This document shows, piece by piece, positions 55,434 through 64,000 of a stretch of DNA of 64,000 nt. This stretch comes from Deinococcus sp. AB2017081 (GTDB lineage Bacteria; Deinococcota; Deinococci; Deinococcales; Deinococcaceae): positions 3,196,001 to 3,260,000 of the forward strand of contig NZ_CP140098.1 of assembly GCF_034440735.1 (NCBI RefSeq), in the 5' to 3' direction. Under the pieces are notes generated by a model, which was not told where the DNA came from, did not search any database, and was given only the letters and a program-made list of their open reading frames with translations. How positions within the stretch are numbered: the first letter of the stretch is position 1; each line of letters begins with the position of its first letter. The translations under genes were made by a program, and so were the position numbers.

Positions 55434-56447
55434 ATGTTCCGCCGCGATCCGCTGCTCCGGGCGCTGGATGAGGTCTCCGGCGTGCTGGGCGTGGACGCCC
55501 GCCCACTGCGGCCGGCGCTGCGCGTCCTGGCCCGGCGCGGCGGCGTGCTGGGCGTCACGCGCGGCACCCGGCGGATCGTGGTGGGCCTGGGCGGCGTGCC
55601 GGAAGACGGGATCTTTGAACTCGCCAGCGTGACCAAGCCCTTCACGGCGGCCCTGGCGGACGCGCTGGTGCGGGCGGGGCGGCTGGAGTGGGACACGCCA
55701 GTGAGCACGCTGGGCGGGCCGCTGCGGAGCCTCCCCCGCTTCCTGACCGCGCGCACACTGGCGACCCACACGGCGGGCCTGCCGCTGCACCCGGCGCGGG
55801 TGGCCGTCACCACGTTCACGCACTTCTACGATCCGTATGGCCCCCTGGGAGCACGGGACGTGGTCGCCAGCGCCCGCCGCTGGGCCAGACCGGGGGGCCG
55901 CTTCGGGTACTCGAACCTGGGTGCGGGCGTGCTGGCCCTGGCCCTGGCCCACGCCGCCGGCGAATCGGCCGACGCCACCGGCTACTCACGGGCGCTGCGC
56001 GTCTGGGTGACCGGGCCGCTGGAACTGGACGTCAGTACGGCGCCGGGCGCGGCCGGGCCCCTGGTCGCGCCGGTGGGGGTGCTGGGCTCGCGCGAGTTCA
56101 CGGCCTTCGGGCCGCTGGTGGGCGCGGGAGGCCTGTACGGACACGCGGGCGACCTGCTGGCCTTCGCACAGGCCCACCTGGACGGCCGGGCAGGCACGCA
56201 CTGGCAGCACGCCTCGCGGCCGCCGGGCCTGCCCCCGCTGCTGTCGGGCCTCGCGCCCGGCTGGTTTGTCAGCGGTGCCGGCGTGCGCTGGCACGACGGC
56301 GTGGCACGCGGCACCCGCACGGGGCTGGGCTTCGACCCGGTCTCGGGGACGGCCGCGACCCTGCTGGTGCGCGGCGGGTCGCCGCTCGTGGGCGGGCGCG
56401 GCACGCTGCCCCATGTCCTGCTGGCGCTGCTGGGCGCCGGGGCGTGA
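55434..56447 (+). CDS. Beta-lactamase-family serine hydrolase
   Basis: 337 aa. Class C-like motifs: nucleophile SVTK (about residues 66-69), YSN (about 162-164), and a final catalytic-triad region near VRWHDGVARGTRTG. No clear signal peptide is present. The family includes penicillin-binding-protein-related enzymes and esterases. True substrate unknown; there is no neighbour that points to resistance. Confidence 0.85.
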   Translation: MFRRDPLLRALDEVSGVLGVDARPLRPALRVLARRGGVLGVTRGTRRIVVGLGGVPEDGIFELASVTKPFTAALADALVRAGRLEWDTPVSTLGGPLRSLPRFLTARTLATHTAGLPLHPARVAVTTFTHFYDPYGPLGARDVVASARRWARPGGRFGYSNLGAGVLALALAHAAGESADATGYSRALRVWVTGPLELDVSTAPGAAGPLVAPVGVLGSREFTAFGPLVGAGGLYGHAGDLLAFAQAHLDGRAGTHWQHASRPPGLPPLLSGLAPGWFVSGAGVRWHDGVARGTRTGLGFDPVSGTAATLLVRGGSPLVGGRGTLPHVLLALLGAGA

Positions 56448-57545
56448 TCAGGGGGCGGGCGTCACGGCGGGCGGCAACAGCCACGTCACGGCGCGGGCCT
56501 CGTTCAGGCCGCTGAGCAGCGGACGGGCCCGCCAGTTGCCCTGGGTCAGGCCGTACACGGTGTCGTAGGAACTCAGGGTCGTCCGGGTCAGCACGTACAG
56601 GACGCCGTCCAGCGTGACCGTCACGTCGCGCAGCTCCGTGAACGACGCGACGGTGGCGGCGTTCGTGGCCGCTCCGTCCCACACCCGCAGCGGCTGGGCC
56701 ACGCCGTTGCCCAGGTCGCTGGGCCACGCCATGAGCAGCGAGCGGGAACTGGCGAGCGCGCTCCACACGCGGTCGTAACGGGTCTTGCCAAACGCTCCCA
56801 GCGCGGTCGTCGCGTCCGGCTCACCGGTCGCCCTGAGCTTCTGCAGGCCGCTGTCCGTGGCCGCCACGATATCGGCTCCATACGGCGCGAGGTCACGGAT
56901 GGCGGCCGTGGGCAGGGGAGCACTCGCCTCGGCCATCGCGTTCCCGGCCGTCGTGACGGCGACCCGGACGACCTCGCTCCCCCCGCCCACCCGGGGCCGG
57001 GCGACCACGCCCACATCGACACCGTTCACCTGGGTCACGGCCAGCCGGATGGGCGGGGTGTCCGGCCCCGGACTGGGCGGCAGGAAGGTGGGCAGGAGCG
57101 CCGTCCAGATCAGGGTGCCGGTCTCGCCGTACAGCGCGAGCTGCTGTGGGCCGTTGTCGCACGCGCTGAGCGCCAGGACGCGGTTGCGGGCGGCGCTGAG
57201 GGCCACCTGCGTGAAGCACACCGGCGTGAACGTGGGGGCAGCGAAGGGCGTTCCCGGCGCCAGCGACGCCCCACGCGCCTCGACACGATCCCGCGCCGTC
57301 AGGGCCACCTGCAGGCCAGTCGGCAGCGTGTCGACCGAGACCGCCGGTACCGACGCCGGGGGAAGTGCCACGCTGGCGTCGTCCGAGATCGGCGCGGGGT
57401 TCAGGCCGTCGTTCGGGGCCAGCGTCCGGAGCGTGACGCCGCCGTCGACCAGCAGCACCACACGCGGGCCGGGAATGACTTCCTCGGTACCGGTACAGGC
57501 GGCCAGCAGCAGGGCCGGGGCGAGCAGCAGGGCGGAGCGCTTCAC
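56448..57545 (-). CDS. Lipoprotein, envelope operon
   Basis: 365 aa. A GTG start with GGAGGT 6 nt upstream gives a signal with lipobox LLAAC, then a propeller-like body without a recognised family (LYGETGTLIW, DLAPYGADIVAATDSG). It lies just downstream of the LptD-like gene on the same strand, 50 nt away, so it is probably part of the same operon. It may sit at the outer membrane. Confidence 0.65.
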   Translation of the reverse strand: MKRSALLLAPALLLAACTGTEEVIPGPRVVLLVDGGVTLRTLAPNDGLNPAPISDDASVALPPASVPAVSVDTLPTGLQVALTARDRVEARGASLAPGTPFAAPTFTPVCFTQVALSAARNRVLALSACDNGPQQLALYGETGTLIWTALLPTFLPPSPGPDTPPIRLAVTQVNGVDVGVVARPRVGGGSEVVRVAVTTAGNAMAEASAPLPTAAIRDLAPYGADIVAATDSGLQKLRATGEPDATTALGAFGKTRYDRVWSALASSRSLLMAWPSDLGNGVAQPLRVWDGAATNAATVASFTELRDVTVTLDGVLYVLTRTTLSSYDTVYGLTQGNWRARPLLSGLNEARAVTWLLPPAVTPAP

Positions 57546-57595
57546 AGGGGGACCTCCGGGTCGTGGGCAGGGAGCGGTCGGGACGCAGGGAACGG

Positions 57596-60500
57596 TCAGG
57601 GCGTGGTCTTCAGGAGCGGCACGTCGAAGCCCGAGCCGGTCAGGTCGAACAGCGGGTAGGCGTCCTGACCGGGCAGGCCGACGGCCAGCCGGTAGCGGCC
57701 CAGCCCCAGATCGGCCTCGGCCTGGAGCGCCCAGCAGCAGCGGTCGATGGTCAGGCCGATCACGGGGGCCAGCGGCGTGGGGTTCTGGCGCACGCCGTCG
57801 AGCCAGCTGAAGGTCTGACTCAGGCCCACCGTCACGTACGCGCCGGGCGGCGCCCCCCTGCGGCCGATCCCCACCGTGGCCCGCACCGGACTGAGTTGCA
57901 GGGTCTCGGATCTGGCGTCGGTCTGGGGGTTGCGGCTGCTGGTGTACACCGCCCGGCCGGAGATCGCGGCGCGGCTGCCGAACTGCCACACCATGTCCGC
58001 ATCGGCGCGGGCGAGTTCGGTGCGTGGCTGATCGAGACCCGCCACGTTCACCACCGCGTTCAGCGCCAGCCGGTTGCCCGGCTGCGTGGCGCTCAGCGAC
58101 CCCGACAGGGTGGGCCGCGTGTACCCCCCGCGCACCAAATCGTACGGGCCGCCGTAGGTGACCTGCCACGACGTGGCGCTCCCCCCCACCGTACCCACAC
58201 TGAAGTTCACGGTGCCGCTGTCGGTGGCGGCCGGCTCGCGGTTGAGCACCAGATCGTGCGTGGTCGAGAACTGATAGCGTCCCCGCCACGTGACCGCCAC
58301 ATTCCCCACGACCCGGCCGGTGACGGTGTACAGCCGCTCGGCGGCGCTCAGGGTCAGCGGGTTGAGCACCGTGTCGCGCGTCAGGGCGGCGTTCACGGTC
58401 ACGCCCACCTCGTCCAGGCGCTGCTCCTGGATGTTCTGCGTGGCGTACACCGAGAAGGAGTTCGTGCGGACATCGCCGGTGACCGTGGCGCGTGCCGTGA
58501 ACGGCGTGTAGCCGGTGGCGCGGGCATACCCGCCCGTGAAGGTCAGGGTGAGATCGGGCGCGGGCCAGCGGCTGCTGCGCCGGTAGTACGCGGCCTGTGC
58601 GGGCTGGGACGGGGTGTCTGGCCCGGCACCAGCAGCGGGCAGCGGGGATGGCGGCTCCGGCGCCTGGGCCGCCTGCGCCGGCGCGGCTGCCGGGGGCTGG
58701 GCATCGGCACGCTCACCCGTATCCGGAGCGGGATCTCCCCCAGCCGCCTGCGGTGGGGCCGCCGCACCGGCCGGCGGGTTCGGGGGATCGGTCGCCGGCA
58801 CCGGGGCTTCGGCCTCGGGACTCGCGGCCGTGCCGGCGGGCCGGGCCGGCTGCGCGGGGACGTAGGTCAGCACGTCCGACTGCGGATCACTCAGGGTCAG
58901 GGTGTACGACGCGCTCTCCAGCTCCCTGGTGATGAAGTTGTACGCCAGCTGGGAATTCAGGTTCACGGGCAGCCGCGAGACATCCAGCGTGAAGGTCGTG
59001 GCCTGTTGCTGGTCGGCCGGCAGGAACAGGTCGCGCCGGTACTGCACGCCGAAGCGCACGTCCCGGACGGGCACGGTGCTCAGGGTCACGCCGACCGGAG
59101 CGCTCAGGAGGCGCGAGACCGCGTCGAAGGCGAAGGGACTCGTGCCCTCGGTGCGCAGGTAGCCGGCACTGAACTGCACCGTATTGGTCGTGTTGAAGCG
59201 CTGCGTGAGCTGGGCTCCCAGGTTGAGCTGCACGGTGCGCGCCCCGGTGCCGTAGAAGCGGCCGGTGTACGTGTTCGTGAGGCTCAGATCCGCGTCCTTC
59301 CACGGCTGCGCGGTGAAGGCCAGCGCGTGGCTCTCCTCCAGGCGGGTGGTCGTGATGTTCACGCCCTGGGCGGTCGCACTGGGCGACAGGGGGTTGCTCT
59401 GTGCCGTGTAGCGCCCCGCACTGAACCGGGCGTCCGCGCTGAGATTGCCCCGCGTGTAGGGCTTGGGATCGACGATGACCTCGGGCGTCCGCAGCGGCGT
59501 GGACAGCGGGGTGGTGGCCTCCGGGCCGTACCGGTCAACATAGTTGAGTTCGGCCGTGAACAGCGGGTAGTCGACCTTGGCACCGAAGGTCACGTTCGTG
59601 ACGCCGCGATCCGGACTGGATGCGGAGAGCCCGATGTCCCGCCGGGCGACATTCAGCGAATATTCCAGCGGCCGGAGCGCCGACTCCAGCGGCACGCGGC
59701 CCGTCACGCCCAGCGTGAGATCCACATCGTCCCCGACCTGTTGCACACCGTTCACGAAGGGGCGGGGGCTGACCAGGGTGTAGAGGTTCACCCTGTCGAC
59801 GTACGGCAGCGGCGCGTACGAACGCAGCGACACCCCATAGCCCACGCTGGGGTTGCGGTTGGCGTAGTAGCGCAGCAGCGTGGTGCCCAGCGTGGTCGAG
59901 CCGATCGAGAACGGCAGGTCGGCCTCGATGGTCAGGCCGTCCTCGGCCCCCTGGCCGATCAGCAGCCGGGGCTGGCGCTCGGCGTCGTTCAGGGGGATCA
60001 CCACGACCGGCAGGTACAGCACCGGCGCGTCCGCGATCAGGAGCTGCGCCTCGTAGGCGACAAGCCGGTCACCGGGATACATGATGAGCCGCTTCGACCG
60101 GAAGGCGTAGTCGTTCGGGGTGCGCCCACAGCGGGCACACGTCGTGAAATACCCGCCCGTGGCGCGGAGCTGCCCCGGAATACGCTCGATCTCGGCCCCC
60201 CGGATCTCCAGATCGGCGTCACTCATCAGGACGTCCTCGCCCGAGACCTGCTCGGCCCCCAGATCCACGACGAGGTTGTCGCCGGTCATGACCTGCCCGT
60301 CCTTCGCGCTGCGGTAGGTGGCCTTGCCGACCAGGGTCAGGGTGCGGCGGGTGCGGTTGAACTCCACCCGCGTGGCACGCACCACGTCGTCATCGACACG
60401 CAGCTCGACGAGTTCCCCACCGATGACCACCAGTTCCTGATCATCGACGTTCCGCAGTTCCAGCGTATCGGCGGTGACGATTCGCACCGTCCGCGCACCG

Positions 60501-60601
60501 GCCGCACCGCCCAGCAGCCCCAGAAGGGCCAGGGTCAGGGCGGCGCCGCGGGCCCGCTGTCTGGCCCGCCGGCCCAGCCGGGAGCGCGCTCGCTGCGTCA
60601 C
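57596..60601 (-). CDS. LptD/OstA-like outer-membrane barrel protein
   Basis: 1001 aa from a GTG that overlaps the SpoIID-like stop (GTGA). A signal peptide (residues 17-36) precedes an OstA-like jellyroll (about 40-145) and a CARC pair (C155, C158) before YEAQLLIADAPVLYLPVVVIPL, as in LptD. Long beta-strand runs to the end suggest a barrel. A Pro/Ala-rich linker lies at about 595-670. Deinococcus is not known to make typical LPS, so the exported cargo is unclear. Confidence 0.82.
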   Translation of the reverse strand: MTQRARSRLGRRARQRARGAALTLALLGLLGGAAGARTVRIVTADTLELRNVDDQELVVIGGELVELRVDDDVVRATRVEFNRTRRTLTLVGKATYRSAKDGQVMTGDNLVVDLGAEQVSGEDVLMSDADLEIRGAEIERIPGQLRATGGYFTTCARCGRTPNDYAFRSKRLIMYPGDRLVAYEAQLLIADAPVLYLPVVVIPLNDAERQPRLLIGQGAEDGLTIEADLPFSIGSTTLGTTLLRYYANRNPSVGYGVSLRSYAPLPYVDRVNLYTLVSPRPFVNGVQQVGDDVDLTLGVTGRVPLESALRPLEYSLNVARRDIGLSASSPDRGVTNVTFGAKVDYPLFTAELNYVDRYGPEATTPLSTPLRTPEVIVDPKPYTRGNLSADARFSAGRYTAQSNPLSPSATAQGVNITTTRLEESHALAFTAQPWKDADLSLTNTYTGRFYGTGARTVQLNLGAQLTQRFNTTNTVQFSAGYLRTEGTSPFAFDAVSRLLSAPVGVTLSTVPVRDVRFGVQYRRDLFLPADQQQATTFTLDVSRLPVNLNSQLAYNFITRELESASYTLTLSDPQSDVLTYVPAQPARPAGTAASPEAEAPVPATDPPNPPAGAAAPPQAAGGDPAPDTGERADAQPPAAAPAQAAQAPEPPSPLPAAGAGPDTPSQPAQAAYYRRSSRWPAPDLTLTFTGGYARATGYTPFTARATVTGDVRTNSFSVYATQNIQEQRLDEVGVTVNAALTRDTVLNPLTLSAAERLYTVTGRVVGNVAVTWRGRYQFSTTHDLVLNREPAATDSGTVNFSVGTVGGSATSWQVTYGGPYDLVRGGYTRPTLSGSLSATQPGNRLALNAVVNVAGLDQPRTELARADADMVWQFGSRAAISGRAVYTSSRNPQTDARSETLQLSPVRATVGIGRRGAPPGAYVTVGLSQTFSWLDGVRQNPTPLAPVIGLTIDRCCWALQAEADLGLGRYRLAVGLPGQDAYPLFDLTGSGFDVPLLKTTP

Positions 60602-61842
60602 TGGACACCGCCCGTCACGTCATGCGCGGCCAGCCACGCGGCGCCGGGGTGCGGCAGGGGGCGGCCAGCCAGCAGCTGCGCGCGGGGTTCCGCGACCTCG
60701 GCGAGCACGCTCAGGCTGGTGCCGGGGTAGTAGAAGCCCAGCAGGTGCAGGTGGCTGTACCCCTGCCGGGCCAGGCCCAGCGCTCCGTACTGCGACAGTC
60801 CCACGCCATGTCCGGCTCCGCTGCCCTCGATCACCAGGGGGCCGCCGGACGCCAGTGCCGACGCGTCCAGCACCACGCGGGTGCCCGCCGCGCCCAGCGA
60901 ACGTACGAAGCCGCCGGCATTCGCTCCGTCGATCCGTCCGGTGCCCGCCGCGCCCACCAGCGCGATCTCCAGCGGCCGGCCCGACGGACTGAGGCGCGTG
61001 ACCGCCACGCTGCGCAGCGCTCCGACCTGCACGCGGTAGCGGGCGGCGACCTCCGCCACCTTCTCGGCCCCGACCTCCAGCCGCCAGCGGGCCCGTGGAC
61101 TGCCCGCCGAGAAGGGATCGGCCTGCGCCGGCAGGTACGGCAGCGCCTGACCCCACACCTCGGCACTGGACGCCGTGTAGCCCCCGGAGTCCGAACTGAA
61201 GTAGGTGCTGGCCGGCTGCCCGCCATACGCGACGACCTGCCCGCGCGTGGCCGCCACGGCCGCATCCGACGCCGGCGTCTCGGCCCGCACGCCGGGATAC
61301 ACCTGGCACCGTTCGGTCGCGCAGGTGTCGTAGGGGGCGGCCGCGTTGATCCGCGCCGCCACGTATGTCCGGGCGATGACCGCCTGGGCCCCGAGCGCCG
61401 CCGCCGGCCACGACGTCGGCATCTCGGCCGGCACGACCGAGCGCAGGTAATCCTCGACATCCACCACGTTGATCGCCTGGACGCCACCGTCCTGCACGCG
61501 CAGCTGCACGCCGCCCCGGTACGTGCGGCTGCTGATCTCGACCACACTGCCCGGAGTGGGCGGCAGGTACAGGGCCACGTTCCCGGCGTCCTGGCCGTTC
61601 AGGGTCAGGCGCGACCCGTCGGGCGTCACGCCGACGGCCCACGCCGCCGCCGGCAGGGGGGCGGGTGCCCCGAGCGGGCCGCTGCCCAGTCCGGCGCCGC
61701 GTTCCGGAGCCGGCAGTGGCACCCGCACCGTGACCTGCGGGCCACTGACGACGAGCACCCGCACCTGAAGCGCTCCGGCGCTGCATGCGGAAAGGGCCGC
61801 CAGCAGCAGCAGGGTCGGGCGGAAACGCGGCGCGGCAGACAT
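60598..61842 (-). CDS. SpoIID/LytB-like lipoprotein
   Basis: 414 aa from MSAAPRFRP. A lipobox LSAC follows the hydrophobic stretch. The SpoIID domain shows VVDVEDYLRSVVPAEMPTSW, AQAVIARTYVA and GHGVGLSQYGALGLARQG. SpoIID proteins are lytic transglycosylase-like enzymes on peptidoglycan with the catalytic Glu in the PAEM segment. It is coupled to the LptD-like gene by GTGA, so the pair probably works in envelope building. Confidence 0.88.
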   Translation of the reverse strand: MSAAPRFRPTLLLLAALSACSAGALQVRVLVVSGPQVTVRVPLPAPERGAGLGSGPLGAPAPLPAAAWAVGVTPDGSRLTLNGQDAGNVALYLPPTPGSVVEISSRTYRGGVQLRVQDGGVQAINVVDVEDYLRSVVPAEMPTSWPAAALGAQAVIARTYVAARINAAAPYDTCATERCQVYPGVRAETPASDAAVAATRGQVVAYGGQPASTYFSSDSGGYTASSAEVWGQALPYLPAQADPFSAGSPRARWRLEVGAEKVAEVAARYRVQVGALRSVAVTRLSPSGRPLEIALVGAAGTGRIDGANAGGFVRSLGAAGTRVVLDASALASGGPLVIEGSGAGHGVGLSQYGALGLARQGYSHLHLLGFYYPGTSLSVLAEVAEPRAQLLAGRPLPHPGAAWLAAHDVTGGVQ

Positions 61843-61929
61843 CTGAGGCGAGTATACGCAGGCCATTTTCCCGGCGGCCTGACAGAACCGTGAGAACCAC
61901 GCGCCTGCAGCGGCGCTGGACGCGGCATC

Positions 61930-63105
61930 ATGCCCCTCATGCAGCGTCCCGTCCCCGACTCGGCACCCGGTCAGGTCTGGGCACACACCGGCCAGTCCTT
62001 CCCCGCCCAGGACTACGACGTGGTCGTCCTGGGGGCGGGCCGCATGGGCACGGCGTGTGCCCTGTTCCTGCGCCAGCTCGTCCCCACCCGATCGCTGCTG
62101 CTGGTCGAGGAGGGCGGCCTGCCCAACGAGGACGGCGCGACCCTGCTCTCGCCCGGCGTGTGGACGACCCTGGACGTGCCCGAGTCGCGCTGGCCGGAGG
62201 CGCACTGGACGCGCACGCAGCTGAGCGCTGACACCTGGGACATCACCTTCCAGCCCCGGCCCGTGGTCGACCTGCACGCGACCGCCGGCGAAGCCCGCAT
62301 CCCCAGCCGTGACCTGACCCTCGATCCGGAGGTGGTGGACGTGGCCGCCCTGCCGTGGGCCACGGTGGACACGCGCGCCGCCACGTACCGCCCCGGGGCC
62401 GTGGCACTGGCCACCGCGCAGGCCGCCATCCGCGCCGGGGCCGACCTGCTGTTGAACACCCGCGCCCACCTGGGCGGGGACGGCCGGGTGGTGCTGGAAC
62501 GCCTGACGGTCACCAACACGCACCAGATCGTGGTGCACGAGACCCACCATGTCCGCGCCGGCACCATCGTCGTCGCGCTGGGCGCCCACGGATCACACGC
62601 TGCCGAGCACGACCTGGGCACACATACCGCCCACGCCCGCGCGTACCGGCAGGCCCCGCGCGTGAACTGGCCCAGCACCGACGCCTCGCCCGTGCTGCGG
62701 GCCGGCGGTGTGACCCTGCGCCCACAACACGGCGGCTACGTGCTCGTGCCCGCCATCCACCACCGCGACCCCGCCGGGTACGTGCCCACCGGCGGCCGGC
62801 TTACCGGGGTACCCACCGGCCTGCGCCGCGAGACGCTGGAAGACCTCGTGGCCGCCCTGGACGTCCTGCCGGTGCTGGGCACCGAGGCCCTGGAGAGTGG
62901 CCGCAGCGTGAGCGACGTCCCCGGCGCGTGGTTCGCCCTGCCCGGCGGTACCCCGGCGGGCCTGCCCCAGCACGAACAGGTCGCCCCCGGCGTCCACCTG
63001 CTTCTCGGCGGCCCCCACGCCGACACCCTGGGCCTGAGCACGGCCTACGACCTCGCGGCGACGATTGCCGGAGTGGCAGAGCGGCCGTGGGACAGGCCGA
63101 GATAA
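61930..63105 (+). CDS. FAD-dependent oxidoreductase (DAO family)
   Basis: 391 aa. FAD-binding GAGRMGTA in VVVLGAGRMGTACALFLRQ (about residues 32-50), and C-terminal GPHADTLGLSTAYDLAATIAG, which is the family's FAD-binding end. The middle is a substrate domain. Probably a D-amino-acid- or sarcosine-oxidase-like enzyme; the acceptor is unknown. It converges on accA across a perfect hairpin. Confidence 0.85.
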   Translation: MPLMQRPVPDSAPGQVWAHTGQSFPAQDYDVVVLGAGRMGTACALFLRQLVPTRSLLLVEEGGLPNEDGATLLSPGVWTTLDVPESRWPEAHWTRTQLSADTWDITFQPRPVVDLHATAGEARIPSRDLTLDPEVVDVAALPWATVDTRAATYRPGAVALATAQAAIRAGADLLLNTRAHLGGDGRVVLERLTVTNTHQIVVHETHHVRAGTIVVALGAHGSHAAEHDLGTHTAHARAYRQAPRVNWPSTDASPVLRAGGVTLRPQHGGYVLVPAIHHRDPAGYVPTGGRLTGVPTGLRRETLEDLVAALDVLPVLGTEALESGRSVSDVPGAWFALPGGTPAGLPQHEQVAPGVHLLLGGPHADTLGLSTAYDLAATIAGVAERPWDRPR

Positions 63106-63122
63106 GGGAGATTCACCCACCG

Positions 63123-63168
63123 ACAGCCACTGCACCCCCACGATCATCCGTGGGGGTGCAGTGGCTGT
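63123..63168. terminator. 20-bp perfect hairpin terminator between converging genes
   Basis: The arms at 63123-63142 and 63149-63168 are fully complementary (20 bp), with a 6-nt loop. It lies between the DAO gene (plus) and accA (minus), and should stop transcripts from both sides. Confidence 0.85.
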
Positions 63169-63173
63169 ACTGC

Positions 63174-64000
<827 letters not shown>

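Overview
This is a GC-rich chromosomal segment that reads as Deinococcus or a close relative. The ribosomal-protein, RpoA, PheS/PheT and GltB sequences are of that type. Nudix hydrolases and cyclic-di-GMP enzymes are numerous, an LptD-like outer-membrane protein is present, and several genes have a -10 box so close to the start codon that leaderless mRNAs are likely. No phage, insertion sequence, CRISPR array or rRNA is visible. One tRNA (Asp, GTC) is present.

Layout. 1-3589: the alpha-type ribosomal block on the minus strand (infA-rpmJ-rpsM-rpsK-rpsD-rpoA-rplQ). 3632-4709: a divergent PadR regulator/DUF4188 pair. 4916-16103: a minus-strand cluster whose core is SWIM zinc finger, DUF5691, MoxR AAA ATPase, DUF5682 and VWA proteins. 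It also carries an LRV-repeat gene, an unrecognised 162-aa gene, a GGDEF-EAL gene and a secreted DUF6636 protein, and starts behind a 7-bp palindrome. 16275-20887: the spc-type ribosomal block (rpsH-rplF-rplR-rpsE-rpmD-rplO-secY-adk). The cluster therefore sits between two halves of what is usually one ribosomal superoperon. 21160-28334: a ComB-like phosphatase, a tandem Nudix protein and a phenylalanyl-tRNA synthetase operon (pheS, a Nudix fusion, pheT, an S41 peptidase) behind an attenuator-like leader. 28620-34929: a cation/proton antiporter, a GGDEF-EAL protein, glyA and an HD-GYP protein. 34998-44829: small proteins, gltB-gltD and metallophosphoesterases. 44908-51387: speA, a nucleotidyltransferase-like protein, tRNA-Asp, a sensor kinase, an M23 peptidase and a beta-propeller protein. 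51538-54926: a TetR regulator divergent from two SDRs and an aldo/keto reductase, with two identical operators over a consensus-like promoter. 54930-64000: a rhodanese, a serine hydrolase, an envelope operon (SpoIID-like, LptD-like, lipoprotein), a DAO-type oxidoreductase and the 3' part of accA.

How they work together. The ribosomal genes are tightly packed, with 1-4 nt overlaps at many junctions. The MoxR/VWA cluster is coupled in the same way: SWIM, DUF5691, LRV and MoxR each overlap the next by 4 nt (ATGA), suggesting co-translated subunits of one ATP-dependent assembly. It is the best candidate here for a poorly described system. The most unusual non-coding signals are a pair of structured repeats with compensatory base changes (4742-4833 and 51416-51511), the pheS leader, the structured rpsK-rpsD gap and the TetR operator pair.

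Start codons were chosen from ribosome-binding sites, overlaps and family length. Functional statements rest on recognised motifs, not on database searches.
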